DNA from: Stratiolaelaps scimitus
Taxonomy: Eukaryota; Arthropoda; Arachnida; Mesostigmata; Laelapidae
Direction of reading: 5' to 3'
DNA: 64,000 bases
Assembly: GCA_019614645.1 (NCBI GenBank)
Contig: JABWDB010000016.1
Span: forward strand, 3,782,001-3,846,000
The position numbers and the translations under genes are program-made. Under the pieces are notes generated by a model. The model saw only the letters and a list, made by a program, of their open reading frames with translations. It had not been told where the DNA came from and made no database searches. Positions 23,531-35,828 of the stretch are shown one piece after another (position 1 is the stretch's first letter; the number at the start of each line of letters is the position of its first letter).

Positions 23531-26500
23531 ACGCAAAAAGTTACGCAACCCTCCATAGAAATAGCACAGAAGGGGTGGAAAAAACTCAATCCTTTGGGAT
23601 TCGGCTTTTTTTTGAACGATTCAAATCCCCATCAAAACACTGCGATGCATAGTGTACCAGCAGAAACAAATATGTTTGATGTAACATTTCAAACGCTTTT
23701 GAAAGAAAAATACTGAACCCATATCTCGTTGCGTCTTTTTTCCTGCGCTTCTTGTGATGTTCCTAAGGCACGCTTTTCTATGCTTTGAACAGAATAGGGT
23801 AGTGTGATTTTCCGAACACCCTGTATATTCCCTTATGTGGACGTCACACAGAGCATGCACTCTGTTTAAATCTGCGAATGGATGGCACAATATCGGACTC
23901 GTAGTCTGAAAGGCCAATAGAAATAGACTGACGAAGCATATATATGCGTTGTATTTATGATGCATGGTCAATTCAAAGCTAAGAGTGTCTCATAGCATTG
24001 AACTCGATACAAGACACCTGTTCCGTTCGATGTGTGCCTACGGTTCTCGGTGGCGGTCGATGTCCTATATAGGATCCTGGGGATTTGCCGTGTAATCTCA
24101 TTTCAGGTCAGAAAATCCACTTTCAGTGGCACCTTGTAAGACAATGAGATTATAAAGTCGTTGAGTTAGGGATGTCTTTGCAAGCGAAGATTGTCCTGCC
24201 AAAATGCATGTTTTATAAGTTATAGATAAGTATGATAAAATATAATAAATACAGTTACGGCCATGTTGCATTCTGAACTACCATACGGTATCGGCTATCT
24301 TGGCGCCGCGGAGATTGTCGTTGATAGATTTCAGGGTTCTTCGTTTCGGGATGTCGACCTCACGAAATGTCGATTTCTCGGTGGATATTTTTTTTATATA
24401 AAGCTGACCTTCAGAAGATTCTATGATTTAGCACGTGTGTACAGTATATATCTTGTTGAATCTCGGTGAGTCCGCTTTAGCGCCGTACTCTGTAATACTA
24501 TAATAGACACAGTATTGACGGTACAGACATTTCCCTCTTCTCTAGTTGTCTCCGTCAGATTGGAACTTAATCACTGTAAAGCTTGTTCAGTTACGACAAT
24601 TTCTGCAAGTAGAGATATTGAAATTCCACGTTAATAAAGGTGGCGACGTCTAAAAAAAAGTTCAACATAGGTCCTTTAAAGGGCGTCAAGTGGATACTTG
24701 TAAAATGTCCGGCCATCCAATATCTAGCAACATGTGGAACTTACTAACATACGTATATAACGTCCACCTATCTAGCCTTCCCAATCACGGTGCTAGTGGC
24801 ACCTTGTGATCCGCAATTTGTTTCTGTACGAGCCTTCCATCATTTCAACTTCTCCCCGACGAGCTGCCCGATGACAAGACGGCTCCCTCCGACAACAGAC
24901 AAACGAACAAAACCAAAAAAGAACGCGAAACCACCTCCTGCCTCCGAGGCCAGAGCCCAACGTCATTATGTCTTCTTCGCGTGTTCTCTCCAAATGAATT
25001 CAGTGTTGTTTTTTGCTCGATACAAAGAATACCCATCGGTCAGCTAGGACCAGCTGACCCCCCCCCACAAGTCATTTGTGCTTGGCCGAGTCAGTTATTG
25101 AAGGGCGCTCGCGGACGTGAACATTGGGTTACGTAGACTGATTGTCGAAGCGATCCTTCGTTGTGGGACGTGATGCTTCACATTGGGAGTCACTTGGTCG
25201 CGGGCAGCTTGAAACCATTTCTGACAAACGCAGAGCGTTTCCGGAATGAAGACGATCTTCGTATTCTTTTTAGGTCGGTAGCTCTGGTAATGGGCTGTTG
25301 GATCTAGGTCAGGTAGCCATGAATCGAGGCCAGTGTAAAGGACATTCATCTGAGAGGAGGCTTTTCATCTGCGACTGGTTACGCTGAATAGTTCGCTGGT
25401 CGCTTTGGGAATTCGAAAAAGGAGCGGTTCTACGATTGCGCTGTTAGCAATTCCACTGTGACAAACAAATTTTAACGCGTGCGACCTTCGCGCTAGAGCC
25501 CCTGAAGTTAGGTGTACTTCATTTCTCTCTCTCTCGCTCGCTGTTGCTCGCCCATTGTACGTAGACCCTCACAGTGAGGTGCAACTACCGACGTCGAGGA
25601 TCGAACAGGGGAACAGCAGAGTTTCTTTGATGAACCCGAAGCGGCGCACCGGCTAATGCTGTTACTTTTGACTCGCTCGTTTTTCATCGGAGCACCAATA
25701 GCAGCAGCGTGTCTTGCATACGAGAGAAGGTCAAAGACACTATATTGAGTCACAGCCAGAGGCAACTGGCCACAATGATTTGATTGTCCTCCTGTCTTGT
25801 TGCCTAATTAGTGGGCGTATATTGTACATACACAATGGCAGGTGAGCTGATCACTAGGGATGCTCCAACATCTGCTCAATGTGACTGCTTTACACTTTCG
25901 AGCGAGCGAAAGACATTTTAAACGCAGCGCCTTAAGATAAATGCTACATGAATAATGCCACTAACAGAACAAATGCTGTGCTTTTTCTATTTGCCTATTA
26001 AGGTAAGCGCCTATTGGCGTTGAAGAATGATATCCAACTCGAACGAGGATATCCACTCTGGCGCGAGTTATTCGAACTTGTCTAGTGTTATCATTTGGAT
26101 TCAAAGATATTCGTAGGATCAGCGTTTCGAAGTGACATAGCGAAAGTGAGAGATAAGACAATAATTCTAGGAATTAATAAACATTCTCGATCCCAGCCAT
26201 CATTTAAGGGCCTCATAGAAATCGTCGCGATGGGCGGACAGCAGAACGCCACGAATGAATTCTATTCTTCTTTTTTGAGCAATTTGTGTACCACCCCCAG
26301 AGAGATTTACCTCGAATGGCCGACCGTCAATTCGGCTTGGTCGACGCACGCGATGGCAAAACACATCCTAGTCATATTTGTTTTTATCACGAGCCTTTCG
26401 ACCTCACGCTGGAGAGGCTCAAGTTAATGAGCATACAATTAATTACTCTCTGGATCTGCACTTTGCCTCATCTAGATGCAGGTCCTCCATCTGGGCGGAG

Positions 26501-26954
26501 CTAACAGTGCACCTAGATATGCATAGGTGAACGTACTGGGCGATCTTCTGTGGAGAAAGAACACGGAGACGATGATCCGGTGATATAATCTATTGATTAA
26601 TTTATGGGCGAATTCTCTTAGGGTTCGGTATAGTTCGTTTTGATCGTCCAAGCATAGTTTGCTCTTACATATGTTAACTCCTACACACAAAGGGTCGTCT
26701 ATACCCGGCGATACCCAGTCGTTTGCGAGCCAACTTAACTCATTTTAAAGAATACAACGCTTAGCGAGTTGTGAGTACCGCTTGCCTATGAGATGCAACT
26801 GGTCATTGAAGAGGGCACAGAGAGGATTCAGAAAATATATACAAGTAAAATGTTTGGACTGAAATTCACTCTATGGCCTTTTCCCATTTTGAAAATACTG
26901 CAAAATGTAAAATTATTAAACTTCGCTACTCATTTTATGATTGTCTTATTTATT

Positions 26955-27600
26955 TGCGGTGGGGATTACAGGGATGCTTGGTACGCAGACATGTTAGGCA
27001 GTTCGTACCAACACTACTGTGGGACTTAAAAATCGCACTAAAACCGCTCCCTCCTGGCTCGGAAAGCTCATAGCATTACTTCGACTGTTCCATCCGGGGA
27101 TCATACAGTCCTGCTGTTCGCGACATAGGGGCGTCAGCTTGAGAACACCATAAACGCTCCTGTTCTCACTCAAAGCCCCACCAGCCTCCATCCCCCCTAG
27201 CTCTGCTACTTGACCGTCTTGCCCCGAGGGTCTACTAATCTTTTCCTAATTTTCTCCAAATCTACCTTCCTCTTCATTATCCCATTGACCGATGCCATGA
27301 CCCTGTCCCGGTGCTCGAGAAGAATTCCTAGGAAGCAGGCTGCCCGTGGAATGTACAATAGGTGTGCCTCGAAGATTTATCGGACCCTTGATAATACCAG
27401 AAGCCGAGGAGTTTCGTCCGCAGCTCCATCGAACCCGACATCGTATCCTCCCGCAAAGTCGTACGGCTGTACACCGTGTGTACAACGTCATCCACGGCTC
27501 CGAAGGTACACTGAACACAGATGTCGGAGGGGGCGTTTCTTTTCCTGTGTAGAGACGTTTGAAACTGGCCGTGCTGGTTAACACCCTTGTCGCCCAGTAG
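26955..27600 (-). mobile_element. R1/Jockey-like non-LTR retrotransposon, degenerate 3' end
   Basis: On the minus strand, 27,600 to about 27,440 reads as the C-terminal zinc-binding motif of R1/Jockey-type ORF2: QHGQF...L, then SDICVQC, then DDVVHT. The last Cys of the usual C-x2-C-x7-H-x4-C pattern is lost. After frameshifts it continues as a Lys/Glu/Arg-rich tail (MKRKVDLEKIRKRL) that stops near 27,210, as in family C termini. About 250 bases of 3'UTR follow, ending in CAAATAAATAAG around 26,960, and most of the UTR is shared with the copy at 7.32-7.68 kb. The reverse transcriptase and endonuclease are absent. It is a dead, 5'-truncated insertion. Confidence 0.72.
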
Positions 27601-28589
27601 CTTAATTGCCCACCATTGCTTTCATATGAGCTTAGGTGCTTTGAGTGTCATGAGTTTGGCTCCGGTGTGATAAGTTTGGTCCACGCGCCCTTCAGCTTAT
27701 ACGCTGGTTGAGCCCTTCGTCCATCTTTAAAAAGTGTGCCTGGGCCCTTTAGCATTTAAAACTTCAGATATTGATAATACATATATAATAGATGCAACCC
27801 GAATACAGCAAACTCCAGTACATTATTTTTTTGCCCATCCAGTTGCACATATCTAGTTCACATGGATGTCTGCAAAACACTTTAATTTAGCTAATTGCCC
27901 TCGTAATTTTATCACGTTTATCCCTAATAGTTTCACTAGGACCTTATACTTTGACTTATATAAATTATACATTCAATATCCAATTAAGTCTTCAATAATA
28001 ATAGCAAAATACTAGTCTCTCTTGTTATATGAATGTTCAATTTTCTATCCTATTCGTCAATACAAATGGCGTGGTCAGTATTTCTTTGTAACTGGCTCTT
28101 GTCTATGCCACCATCAAACGGCCCACAAGCAACTTCTCTGGTTCATTTCTCTGAGCTCAACTGAGCCTCTGGCCTATCGCCATTCTCAACTAATACACCA
28201 AATATTGTTGACACACATTGTCTGGACACAATTGACGGCCCTTTGCTACCAATAATTAACAATAATAATAACAACCGGGAGATGCCTCTCATGCAACTAC
28301 TTCTGCCAAACATTCGCAAACAAAAATACGCTATATCGAATAATCATTAACCTGTCAGCTGTCCGCTTTAATAACTTGACACAATATGATGGTAACTTGT
28401 GTAGGGACAATTAAATTAGCAACGGTGAACGAACGGCCGACCTCCACCTTTCGAGCTCGATTGAACGTCACTTCTTTTGTCGTTCTTCGCTCGCGGCTTC
28501 AGTCCTTCTCAAATAATACTCCCCGCGATACTTATCCATATGGCGGCATTACGGCGAGAAATATCGGGAGGAGAAGTCAACACCGCCCT

Positions 28590-28690
28590 GGGGCTACGCT
28601 AGGATTTGAGCCTGAGATATTTATCCGGGTCTAATTATCTAAGTTGTGGCTCCTAGGTGCTACATGCGTTACCGCCTAGACCACCACAGG
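28590..28690 (-). mobile_element. tRNA-like SINE head (second type)
   Basis: On the minus strand, an A box TGGTCTAGGCGG (28,672-28,683) is followed 59 bases later by a B box GGCTCAAATCC (28,602-28,612). Weak complementarity between CCCTG at one end and CAGGG at the other recalls an acceptor stem. The T arm pairs poorly and no anticodon arm is convincing, so a decayed SINE or tRNA pseudogene is likelier than a working tRNA. Its sequence differs from the SINE at 5.7 kb. Confidence 0.5.
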
Positions 28691-29860
28691 GAGAATTGTC
28701 CGTTACTTGAACGGCAGTATCTCCCTGTGTGCTGTGTACCAGCTTGTGCATAAAATAGTAGGATACCTATTGGTTTACTTACTTTGAAGTGCTCCTTTTA
28801 GAACTGCGGACAACCCCGTCTGCAACGCCCAAGAATGATTCGACATATCTGAAGCATTTCATCATTGTTTATCGACGAATTTGCTACACAAGTTCATATA
28901 ATGTGTTATGATAAGCGGCAATATAGAATACCGATCTTCGAAGGGATTCCGTGTACTACTTTTGTGGTGCTTAAGTGTACAACAAAACAGCTACGAATAT
29001 TGCTGTTTTAACAGCCACTTGTTTCGTAATACAAGGTCGTATCCGTCCACGAATGAGACCCCGTTGATAAATGAGTGGTTGTGGGTAGCTCCGCATAAGT
29101 GAGTATGTCTCTATTTGGAATCTGTGGAATCAAAATGCGACGCCTCCATTAACTAGATTAGCTGGTATCAAACCTAAAAAGTATTCTGGAGCCAATATGA
29201 TGTTACAGCACCAGGCTGGTTGGCCCATCGTGGCGGCGAGCAAACAGGTGAGACTTGAAAATAAATCGCAAAATACTTCTACTGTTAGAATTCAATGCTA
29301 AGCAGGGAGAAATTATGAACACATGTTCATAATTGTAGCTCTTAAAGCACAACAGAAACGTACTAATCATCAATTTTTACTGCAAAATCTTCTTTATCGA
29401 AAAAGATTTTGCCATTTTTTTTTATGTCGAACGGCCACAAACAATGTTTCGTGTAACAAATATACGACCCAAAATAGCCTCATTAGACAAAGAGATTGGA
29501 GCACTTTACGAAATGAATTCTTGGTGTCACTTCCTTCAATATCTCTCTATCGGAGAAAATAGAAAATAGTTTCAGACGCCCAGAGTTGCCGTAAATGCCA
29601 TAACTAAACGGAACGCAAATCAACCTGCGCCAAACTTTACCACTGTCCCAAGTTTGGCCATTTGATAGTTACAGAAATGATGCTATACAATCAATAAACA
29701 TACCTCATACTCCAGCAACATAATTATAAAAAAAAGGTGATATCATGAGGTAAAGAAGATGTTCTCCCGAAGCCTCGAATTGTTGGTGTGATCTTCCCTA
29801 GAAACATTAATGGGAGCTTCAGAAAGAATGTTCACATTTTGTAAAATTATATTCTCGCTT

Positions 29861-29866
29861 TTTATT
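29861..29866 (-). terminator. Candidate poly(A) signal of mRpL21
   Basis: AATAAA on the minus strand about 290 bp past the mRpL21 stop codon. It is the first canonical hexamer seen downstream. Confidence 0.45.
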
Positions 29867-30154
29867 ATCAATCAAGTTGTAGAGAAATCCAGCCCTGCGT
29901 TCGCCCTTCTTTTAACACTGCACCACTCATACATTATTATTACAGGGTGTAAGACAATAGTTTCATTTAAAAAAAAAAGGAAAGCTTCATTAATTAACAA
30001 ATAATTGACCTTCCAGTGAAATACAATTCATTTCATTGGTACTACAGCCCTGTGTTTTCTACGTACATTGACCTAACACTCTACCATTACCCCGTCGTCA
30101 GCTTCCCGACTCCCTATAATCTAGCATTCACACGTTCACTATGTTGTTCCTCCT

Positions 30155-30316
30155 TTACGAGTGAATATTCTTGAGTAATTGTATGCCATTGATCCTTAGC
30201 ACCATGTATTTATCTCGGAAAAAATAGGAACGATGAAGACGCGTACGCTGAATGTGAAAAAATCTCCTGTATTCGTAATCCAGCGTTTTCTCTACTGCCG
30301 TTGCCAGAACTCGAAC
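30155..30316 (-). CDS. mRpL21: mRpL21 coding exon 4 (terminal)
   Basis: Acceptor GGCACAG, 53 codons plus TAA. It begins VRVLATAVEK and ends in the basic C-terminal segment. Human L21m has a KKR-rich stretch at the matching place; here it is RRFFHIQRTRLHR. Confidence 0.9.
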   Translation of the reverse strand, partial: VRVLATAVEKTLDYEYRRFFHIQRTRLHRSYFFRDKYMVLRINGIQLLKNIHS

Positions 30317-31714
30317 CTGTGCCGACAAATCAGGCCGCAAGATAAAACAATCCGCAGTTAAAGAGACACATTGTACAAGTGTATTAAAACAGAATTGTAT
30401 CTTAAGCAGATTTAGAACCTGATACTCCTTTTGAATAGGATCTGCCATCGCAATAGTCTATTGGAAGCAAGATCAGATTGGTCCGATTGTGCAAACGGTA
30501 CGGAGTAGCACTAAATCTGATTATTAAGTAGCTTATTGCGCGGCTGGGAGGCGGGTGATGGCGAAGTTTCTAGCAGTGAAAAGCGATTAGTCACTGATTA
30601 AATGATATATATATATATATATCTTTAAAATTAAGGGAACGCTTAATACTTATTTTTGTTGTAGTCTTATCTAGGAAACGGGTTATTGTATACCCATCAC
30701 TCGCCACCAGATGGGCGTTTTGCAAACTGCCATCGATGATCAATCGAATTCTGTTTAGGTCAAAGCGGTTTAATGAGGGACACTTCAACTTACCACATTT
30801 TTGTCAATAAGCGGCCTGCCAATAATAGAAAAATCGGAACCACCGACAAGAAGCACTTTCTCAAGTGAAATCGTCTGTCCGATCTCGATCGGCAGATGGG
30901 CCTGGATAGCGATCATGTCCTCAGCCGTTACCTGTTACCAGTCGGAAAGTCAGATGAGCCAGATTCGGTCATTGATATAAAGATAATGAAGAAGCATAGT
31001 GAATGATGATGAAGAAGCATAGTTATTTGTCATCTCTGCTGAAATATCCTCCCTACGATTCGCTTGTGTAGAATACGAGCACATTGAAGAAAGGCATGCT
31101 TCTTTCAACTAGTGCTTACACATTTAGCGAAACATTGGCCAGTTCGTTTGTTTTACCCGCCCCAAGGACCCGCTAGAAGGAAGCACGCGTACAATATATA
31201 AACGGTTACCTTGAACTGTTTTCCATTGATGTAGACGACAGCAAACAATCGGCTATATGTGTCCTCTGTTATCTGCCGATTGACGACATCGACAACGTCG
31301 TCGATAATGCGATAATCGCGCATCCCATCGACAATTTCTCCACGGTGTACTGCGCCCGCCGCTGCGACACCAGGCTGCAAGCAATCGGCACCCAAACGAC
31401 AATTAGAAAATGAACTCGCGTAGGACAAACTCACAAATGACTACATATTCATTTTGAATTTTCGTTTTTGTTTTTTTTGTAGAAATCATTATAATGTTAT
31501 AGCATCAATAGTATTGACGTCCACCTCTCGCGCTGATACGTACGAGTATGTATTTAGTGAACGTGCAACTTGTATTTGGGTATAACACTTGTGTTGAGTT
31601 TGAAAATTGGCAAACCTTGGAAGCGATGCGCCGAGCGGCTATCGGCAATCTGTTGCCGAGGCCATTTCTGCCCGCGCAGCTGAGACTGGCCGATGTCAAA
31701 ACACGCCTGAACAT
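30155..31714 (-). CDS. mRpL21: Mitochondrial ribosomal protein bL21m
   Basis: Nuclear gene for the bL21 subunit of the mitochondrial large ribosomal subunit. Four coding exons join in phase 0: 31714-31616, 31374-31210, 30931-30794 and 30316-30155 (stop TAA), giving 187 residues; the human protein is about 205. Residues 1-33 (MFRRVLTSASLSCAGRNGLG...) are Arg/Ser-rich without acidic residues, as in a mitochondrial import signal. The L21 fold follows: RLFAVVYINGKQFKVT (residues 75-90), ISLEKVLLVG, then IGRPLID and a basic C-terminal part ending VLRINGIQLL. All junctions have GT..AG borders. It is divergent from PSMG3 with 1.9 kb between the start codons. Recognition is by comparison with remembered human and bacterial L21; I am confident of the family. 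Confidence 0.93.
30794..30931 (-). CDS. mRpL21: mRpL21 coding exon 3
   Basis: Acceptor AACAG, 46 codons, donor GTG|GTAAGT. It carries the central L21 core with the SLEKVLLVGG strand and the IGRPLID loop. Confidence 0.92.
30985..31023. repeat. Short tandem duplication in mRpL21 intron 2
   Basis: ATGAAGAAGCATAGT occurs twice, 23 bp apart. It is a recent local duplication inside the intron between coding exons 2 and 3 and probably has no function. Confidence 0.8.
31210..31374 (-). CDS. mRpL21: mRpL21 coding exon 2
   Basis: Follows acceptor CTTGCAG; 55 codons, phase 0 at both ends, donor AAG|GTAACC. It holds an acidic helix-like lead-in and the first beta strands of the L21 barrel (FAVVYINGKQFK). 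Confidence 0.9.
31616..31714 (-). CDS. mRpL21: mRpL21 coding exon 1 (targeting peptide)
   Basis: ATG at 31,712-31,714; 33 codons ending AAG before donor GTTTGC. It encodes nearly the whole predicted mitochondrial presequence, so the targeting signal sits on its own exon. Confidence 0.85.
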
Positions 31715-33578
31715 CTTTATATCGGCTTCAGTAATCGGTAGTGACGGCTGGCGGCAGGTGCTTCGAGCGGGAACTAGCTAAGACGCCGTCTTCTGCTGAT
31801 CGTTATAGTCCGGAGACACAGGATACAGAGAGAGGAAATGTTAACTATCATTAAATATGTGATATGCCATGAATATACGTACTTTACGCTGGCTACACAG
31901 CCTATAACTGGTTATTATTAAGCGAAACAACAAAATACAATAAAGTTTTGGTTTTATTAACAGAACAGCGACTTTATTAACAGAACCAACTTTCCGCCTC
32001 CTTGCAGCGAGAGACTTAGCCGTCCAAGCTACCACGCTAACATGAACTATTACGTAAACACGTCACGTCTCATGTCGTCACTCGGACTGCGCCCCGCATT
32101 GGCTGAATGACTAATGAATATAGATCTAATAATTAGTGTTACTTCAAGTGAAAACAAGCCTGATCAGTTAGTTTTCGTATTTTTCGAGAGGGGCGGAACA
32201 TCACTCCTCACTCTAACCTATAGCTAACTAATTGACTAAGTAACAGATTGGCGTTCCATCACTGCACGCCACATAGCTCACTTTTATTCGACATGGAGGT
32301 GTGTGATAGGTAGATTCGACATTGGTTACGCTCGCATATCCTCAATGTTGTATTATACTTGTCTGTGCTTAATTAAAGCGTAGTGTTTATATGCTAGTAT
32401 AGACTTAGATATTTGAAACCGAAGTAATCGAACATTTGAATACTAACTAATAAGCACCGCATGTCAATATTTGTCTTCACTTGGTGAAATAAATGATCCA
32501 CTCTAGGCAAATCTAATTTGCTATAAAGCCTTCAGGCAGTGAGACAGATACACAGGGTATTCAGCAAGTGGCTCTCGACCAAATCTTACGTTGATTCAGT
32601 CTACTACATAATCATTTCTAATACATAGAAGTATTCTTCGAATTGTGTACCCTTACACCGGCTAACAATCTTCCTTTTGGTCCGCATCAAAACAACAAAT
32701 ATTAAACGCAACGTACAACATAAAATAGAACTTACAGTTACAGCAAGAGTCGGCCGCCACCTTTCACTGTCTCACGCACAACCAGAAACAATTACACTCA
32801 TTTAGTTATTACCGTAAAAGTCGCATTTTGTATATACTCATGTATATGTATATATATATGTAAATATCCGGAAAAATACACCGTAGCCGCTGGCGCACGC
32901 CACCGAGCAGCGCGATGTTCTTCTCCTGCGCGGTGACGATGTAAACACTCATGTGTATAAAGCGTTTTGTGGTACCCTGTAGTACCACACATTGGTGAGT
33001 TTCATATAATGACTAACACATCTAGCTTGAGGGCCTTGGCAATTCCGTATGTTGATTTGGCCTGATATCATCTTCGAGCTTAAGAGTCAGTTCATTGCTT
33101 TCGGGATAACTTTACTGTGAAGAAAACTAAACGTTTCAGCCTCTCTGTGTGGTACGAGCTAAGCGGCACGTTGCCTCTGTCTGCTGTAGAAGTATAGCCC
33201 TCATTATTCGAACGTTCGTCGTGGGTGCAACCTGAACTGTCTTAGCTATTTGTTTATCTCTGTGTCGCATACAGTTTGTCCGTGGCAGGAATCTTTAAAC
33301 AACATTAGAACAGTCTTCCAGAAAGGCAAGTCATAGGATACTGTATCACTTAACATTACTGCAGTATATATATACCCTAGTGAATGGTTCGTGTGTAGAT
33401 ATCCGCGAGTGTTCTGAAAGTCTGCCAAATCTCGGTCTGCGCAGTGCAGGTTGTACCAGGTAGAGAAATCCTAAAAAACAGAAAAAAAAACTAAACAGCC
33501 GCATGTACTGTTCAGACTCTTGTTTTTGTCGGATCTAGTAATTTGCTCATCATTTTACTGCATCGCCAGGCTTTCAGG
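31715..33578. promoter_or_regulatory. Divergent intergenic region mRpL21 / PSMG3
   Basis: The start codons of mRpL21 (-) and PSMG3 (+) face away from each other across 1.86 kb, so both promoters must lie here unless 5'UTR introns displace them. No TATA box or initiator can be assigned with confidence. A truncated SINE sits at 31,952-32,041. A CAG just before the PSMG3 ATG could be an acceptor of a 5'UTR intron. Confidence 0.4.
31952..32041 (-). mobile_element. SINE fragment (head plus odd tail)
   Basis: On the minus strand TAGCGTGGTAGCTTGGACGG and CTAAGTCTCT match the head of the SINE at 5.7 kb (5742-5772). The B box is lost. The tail contains TTTATTAACAGAAC twice with a 20-bp period (31,953 and 31,973), unlike other copies. 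Confidence 0.65.
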
Positions 33579-33803
33579 ATGTCTCTCGGTGATGTTCAAG
33601 GTAATACCTACCCTCATAGTGATGATGGTGGTCGTGGTGCCACTGCTGCTCTGGGTCGTATGCCGCGTTCTGTGACAACCCACTGTCAACAGCTTGAAAT
33701 TGGCGAAGACCGCTTGTCAGTTGCGATAACACCGTTTTCAAATCGCTTTTTCGTTATTGTCACCTGCTACGGGAAAATCGGCCACCTTTTGGATATATCA
33801 AGG
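33579..33803 (+). CDS. PSMG3: PSMG3 coding exon 1
   Basis: 75 codons, from the ATG to donor AGG|GTAAGT. It covers the low-complexity N-terminus and the first beta strands of the chaperone fold. Confidence 0.87.
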
Positions 33804-34231
33804 GTAAGTTGGCGCAATGCATTTGTTCAGCGATTGTTTTGTACCTTCGTATAGCTACCTATGTGTTCATATATACACTGTATGCATACATAAATATAAC
33901 ATACGACATTCTGAATCTAGAAGCTCTCCCTCAGCTCTCGAACGATCATCTCTCTCCTAATATCTCCGTTGTTTGTTTCAAGGCGTCGATTCCGTTTGAA
34001 GCGTCACTTGGAGCCGCTGCCATTGATGACGAAGATAGAAATGTCGTATCAGTAGAACGACTGTTGGGAGCGGAGAACGAAGATGTCGAGGTGGCGGGAC
34101 GCTATTTGGCCGAGCGGATCATGGCGAAAAGTGACGGAAGAGTTAATTCGGTCCTTCTTGGAATTAGCCTCAAAAACTACGGAAAAGTCGCAATTAAGGA
34201 GTTGACCGAGAAGATTCTCGGCATGATGTAA
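33579..34231 (+). CDS. PSMG3: Proteasome assembly chaperone 3
   Basis: PSMG3 pairs with PSMG4 to help assemble the alpha ring of the 20S proteasome; that is family knowledge. Two coding exons, 33579-33803 and 33983-34231, join in phase 0 (AGG|GTAAGT ... TTTCAAG|GCG) to give 157 residues; the human protein is about 122, and the extra length is mainly a Gly/Asp/His-rich N-terminus. Conserved features are residues 59-70, VIVTCYGKIGHL (human VVVTQFGKMGTL), and the C-terminal half with RLLGAENEDVEVAGRYLAE and VLLGISLKN (human VLLGQDEPLIHVCAKNLVA and VLLAMAVKD). The ATG at 33,579 has A at -3. A poly(A) signal lies 53 bp after the stop. Confidence 0.9.
33983..34231 (+). CDS. PSMG3: PSMG3 coding exon 2 (terminal)
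   Basis: Acceptor GTTTCAAG, 82 codons plus TAA at 34,229-34,231. It holds the LLG motif and the C-terminal helix. Confidence 0.9.
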   Translation, partial: ASIPFEASLGAAAIDDEDRNVVSVERLLGAENEDVEVAGRYLAERIMAKSDGRVNSVLLGISLKNYGKVAIKELTEKILGMM

Positions 34232-34283
34232 ATCTGCGCCCTTGAGATGAAACGAAGCATGTATATTTATCTGGGTTGTACAT

Positions 34284-34289
34284 AATAAA
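34284..34289 (+). terminator. PSMG3 poly(A) signal
   Basis: AATAAA 53 bp downstream of the stop codon, a usual spacing for a compact 3'UTR. Confidence 0.75.
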
Positions 34290-35488
34290 TCACTGGATGT
34301 TATGACCGTGTTTATTATCACAAAACTAGTTGGCCTTATGTTCTTAGAATAGTTCAAATTCGTTTATATATATAATGTATAAAATAAACGAGGTATATAA
34401 TGTGCATACCACTGGTAAATCGTATTTGGAATGGGGGGGACGAAATATTTCGCTGCAATTCTATTTACCAAATGTTTCACTGTAATTGATAACGTGAATT
34501 TCGCAGATGTGGAAGTTGAATAATCTACAGGGGATTTTTTTATAAAATCTGGAGAAACCTTTAGAGTAAAGCGAACCTCCGATGTATCAGTTCTTAAAAG
34601 TTGCAACCCTGTGAAATCGATTTTTCATGGATAAATGTGCTACAGGTATACGGCGCACAGTTTTTAATATTGCGACGACATTTACTTTTACTTCGCTCAT
34701 TCTAATTAAAAATTGTGACACTTTTTCAGCGTGAAACTTTGAGCGAGTTTGCATAAATACTGCAGACTATGACCTTATAAAGTAAAATGAAATGTTTCGC
34801 CCTCTAATTTAGCTTTAATCATGTCCTCCATGTTATAATTAACGCAGATAGGGAATCATCTTCAGGCAGCTGAAAGGTTACAGCTTACGCCCTTGCGTAG
34901 GCACATACGACTATTTAGTATCAGGACCTTGATTACTGGCGTTAGTTGCGTGCAAATCATATCTTGAATGTAATATAGGAGCTACAATCTGAAAAAGATC
35001 ATTTTCAACCCCCAGTTATACCAAAATAGGTCAGCATCTTGGAAAGAGCCGAAACTCCATAGGAAATACAAGCACTTGATTCGTTGCGTAAGGTACAATA
35101 TATAGATATACACAATTTAAAGTGAACATCGATGGTGACTTATCTGCGCTTTGTATTCCGCTATTCGCTAGGGTTAAATCGAGCGACCAAGCGGGAAACG
35201 ATATCAGGCTAAACCACAGCTATATCGTGAGTTATTGGGTAATTAACGATTACATTGTGGGCTTCCTTCAGTCTGCGCGAGAGCATATTTACGTGCATCA
35301 AAAAATGCCCGTGAAAATTCATAGGATACGGTGATATCGGCTCTCGTTAGACAACGACGACGAGCAGATCACCGTAGTATTTTGTTTTTTCAACTTTAAC
35401 CGCTTATTTGAGCCATGTCTCTACATGTTGCATTCATTCTATTGTTTAGGTGACCTCGCGGCTTTCGAAGCCATTATTCACTTTGATA

Positions 35489-35828
35489 ATGGGCCCTGCT
35501 ATCCAGGAGAAGGATGATTCACGGTCAGCAGCTGTGGCGTCAACGAATCACTCGGACGTTCCATCGACGTCAACCTTCCAGCGGAAATCGTCGTCGCAGT
35601 GGAAAGCTACAGCCGTGTACGACTGCATCTTCTGCTCGACGACGTTCGTCAGTCGAAACGAACTCGAGGCCCATCTGCCGTCGCATGTAGCTCGTTCTCC
35701 GGAACCGGACTCCGCACGGGATCTAAGTGACGCGGTTCGTCAGGAGCCGCTGTCATGCCCTGCTTGTAAAGATTTCACAACGTGGAGGCAGGATGAATTG
35801 CAGCAACATCTTGATAATCACATCTTGG
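35489..35828 (+). CDS. Zinc-finger gene coding exon 1
   Basis: From ATG 35,489 to donor G|GTACGT, phase 1. It encodes a Ser-rich N-terminus and fingers 1 (C46 to H66) and 2 (C90 to H111). The frame is open upstream to an AG at 35,448-35,449, so a further 5' exon is possible. Confidence 0.75.

Larger units (their letters stand above)
21804..26954. other. Gene-poor stretch
   Basis: Begins with a (TA)n run and includes repeat B copy 2 and a long (TA)n at 23,481-23,518. Open frames on both strands (for example 25,095-25,349 on minus and 26,095-26,427 on plus) have no recognisable family. The sequence near 23,815 (ACACCCTGTATAT) resembles short motifs common at the ends of arthropod repeats. Confidence 0.4.
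27601..30154. other. Spacer beyond mRpL21
   Basis: AT-rich DNA with a SINE-like head at 28,590-28,690 and the presumed mRpL21 poly(A) signal at 29,861-29,866. No gene recognised. Confidence 0.45.

Noticed and set aside
25095..25349. Transposase-like frame on minus (PDLDPTAHY)
   Set aside because: Recalls the SPDLAPTDYH motif of mariner, but the flanking residues do not fit any transposase region.
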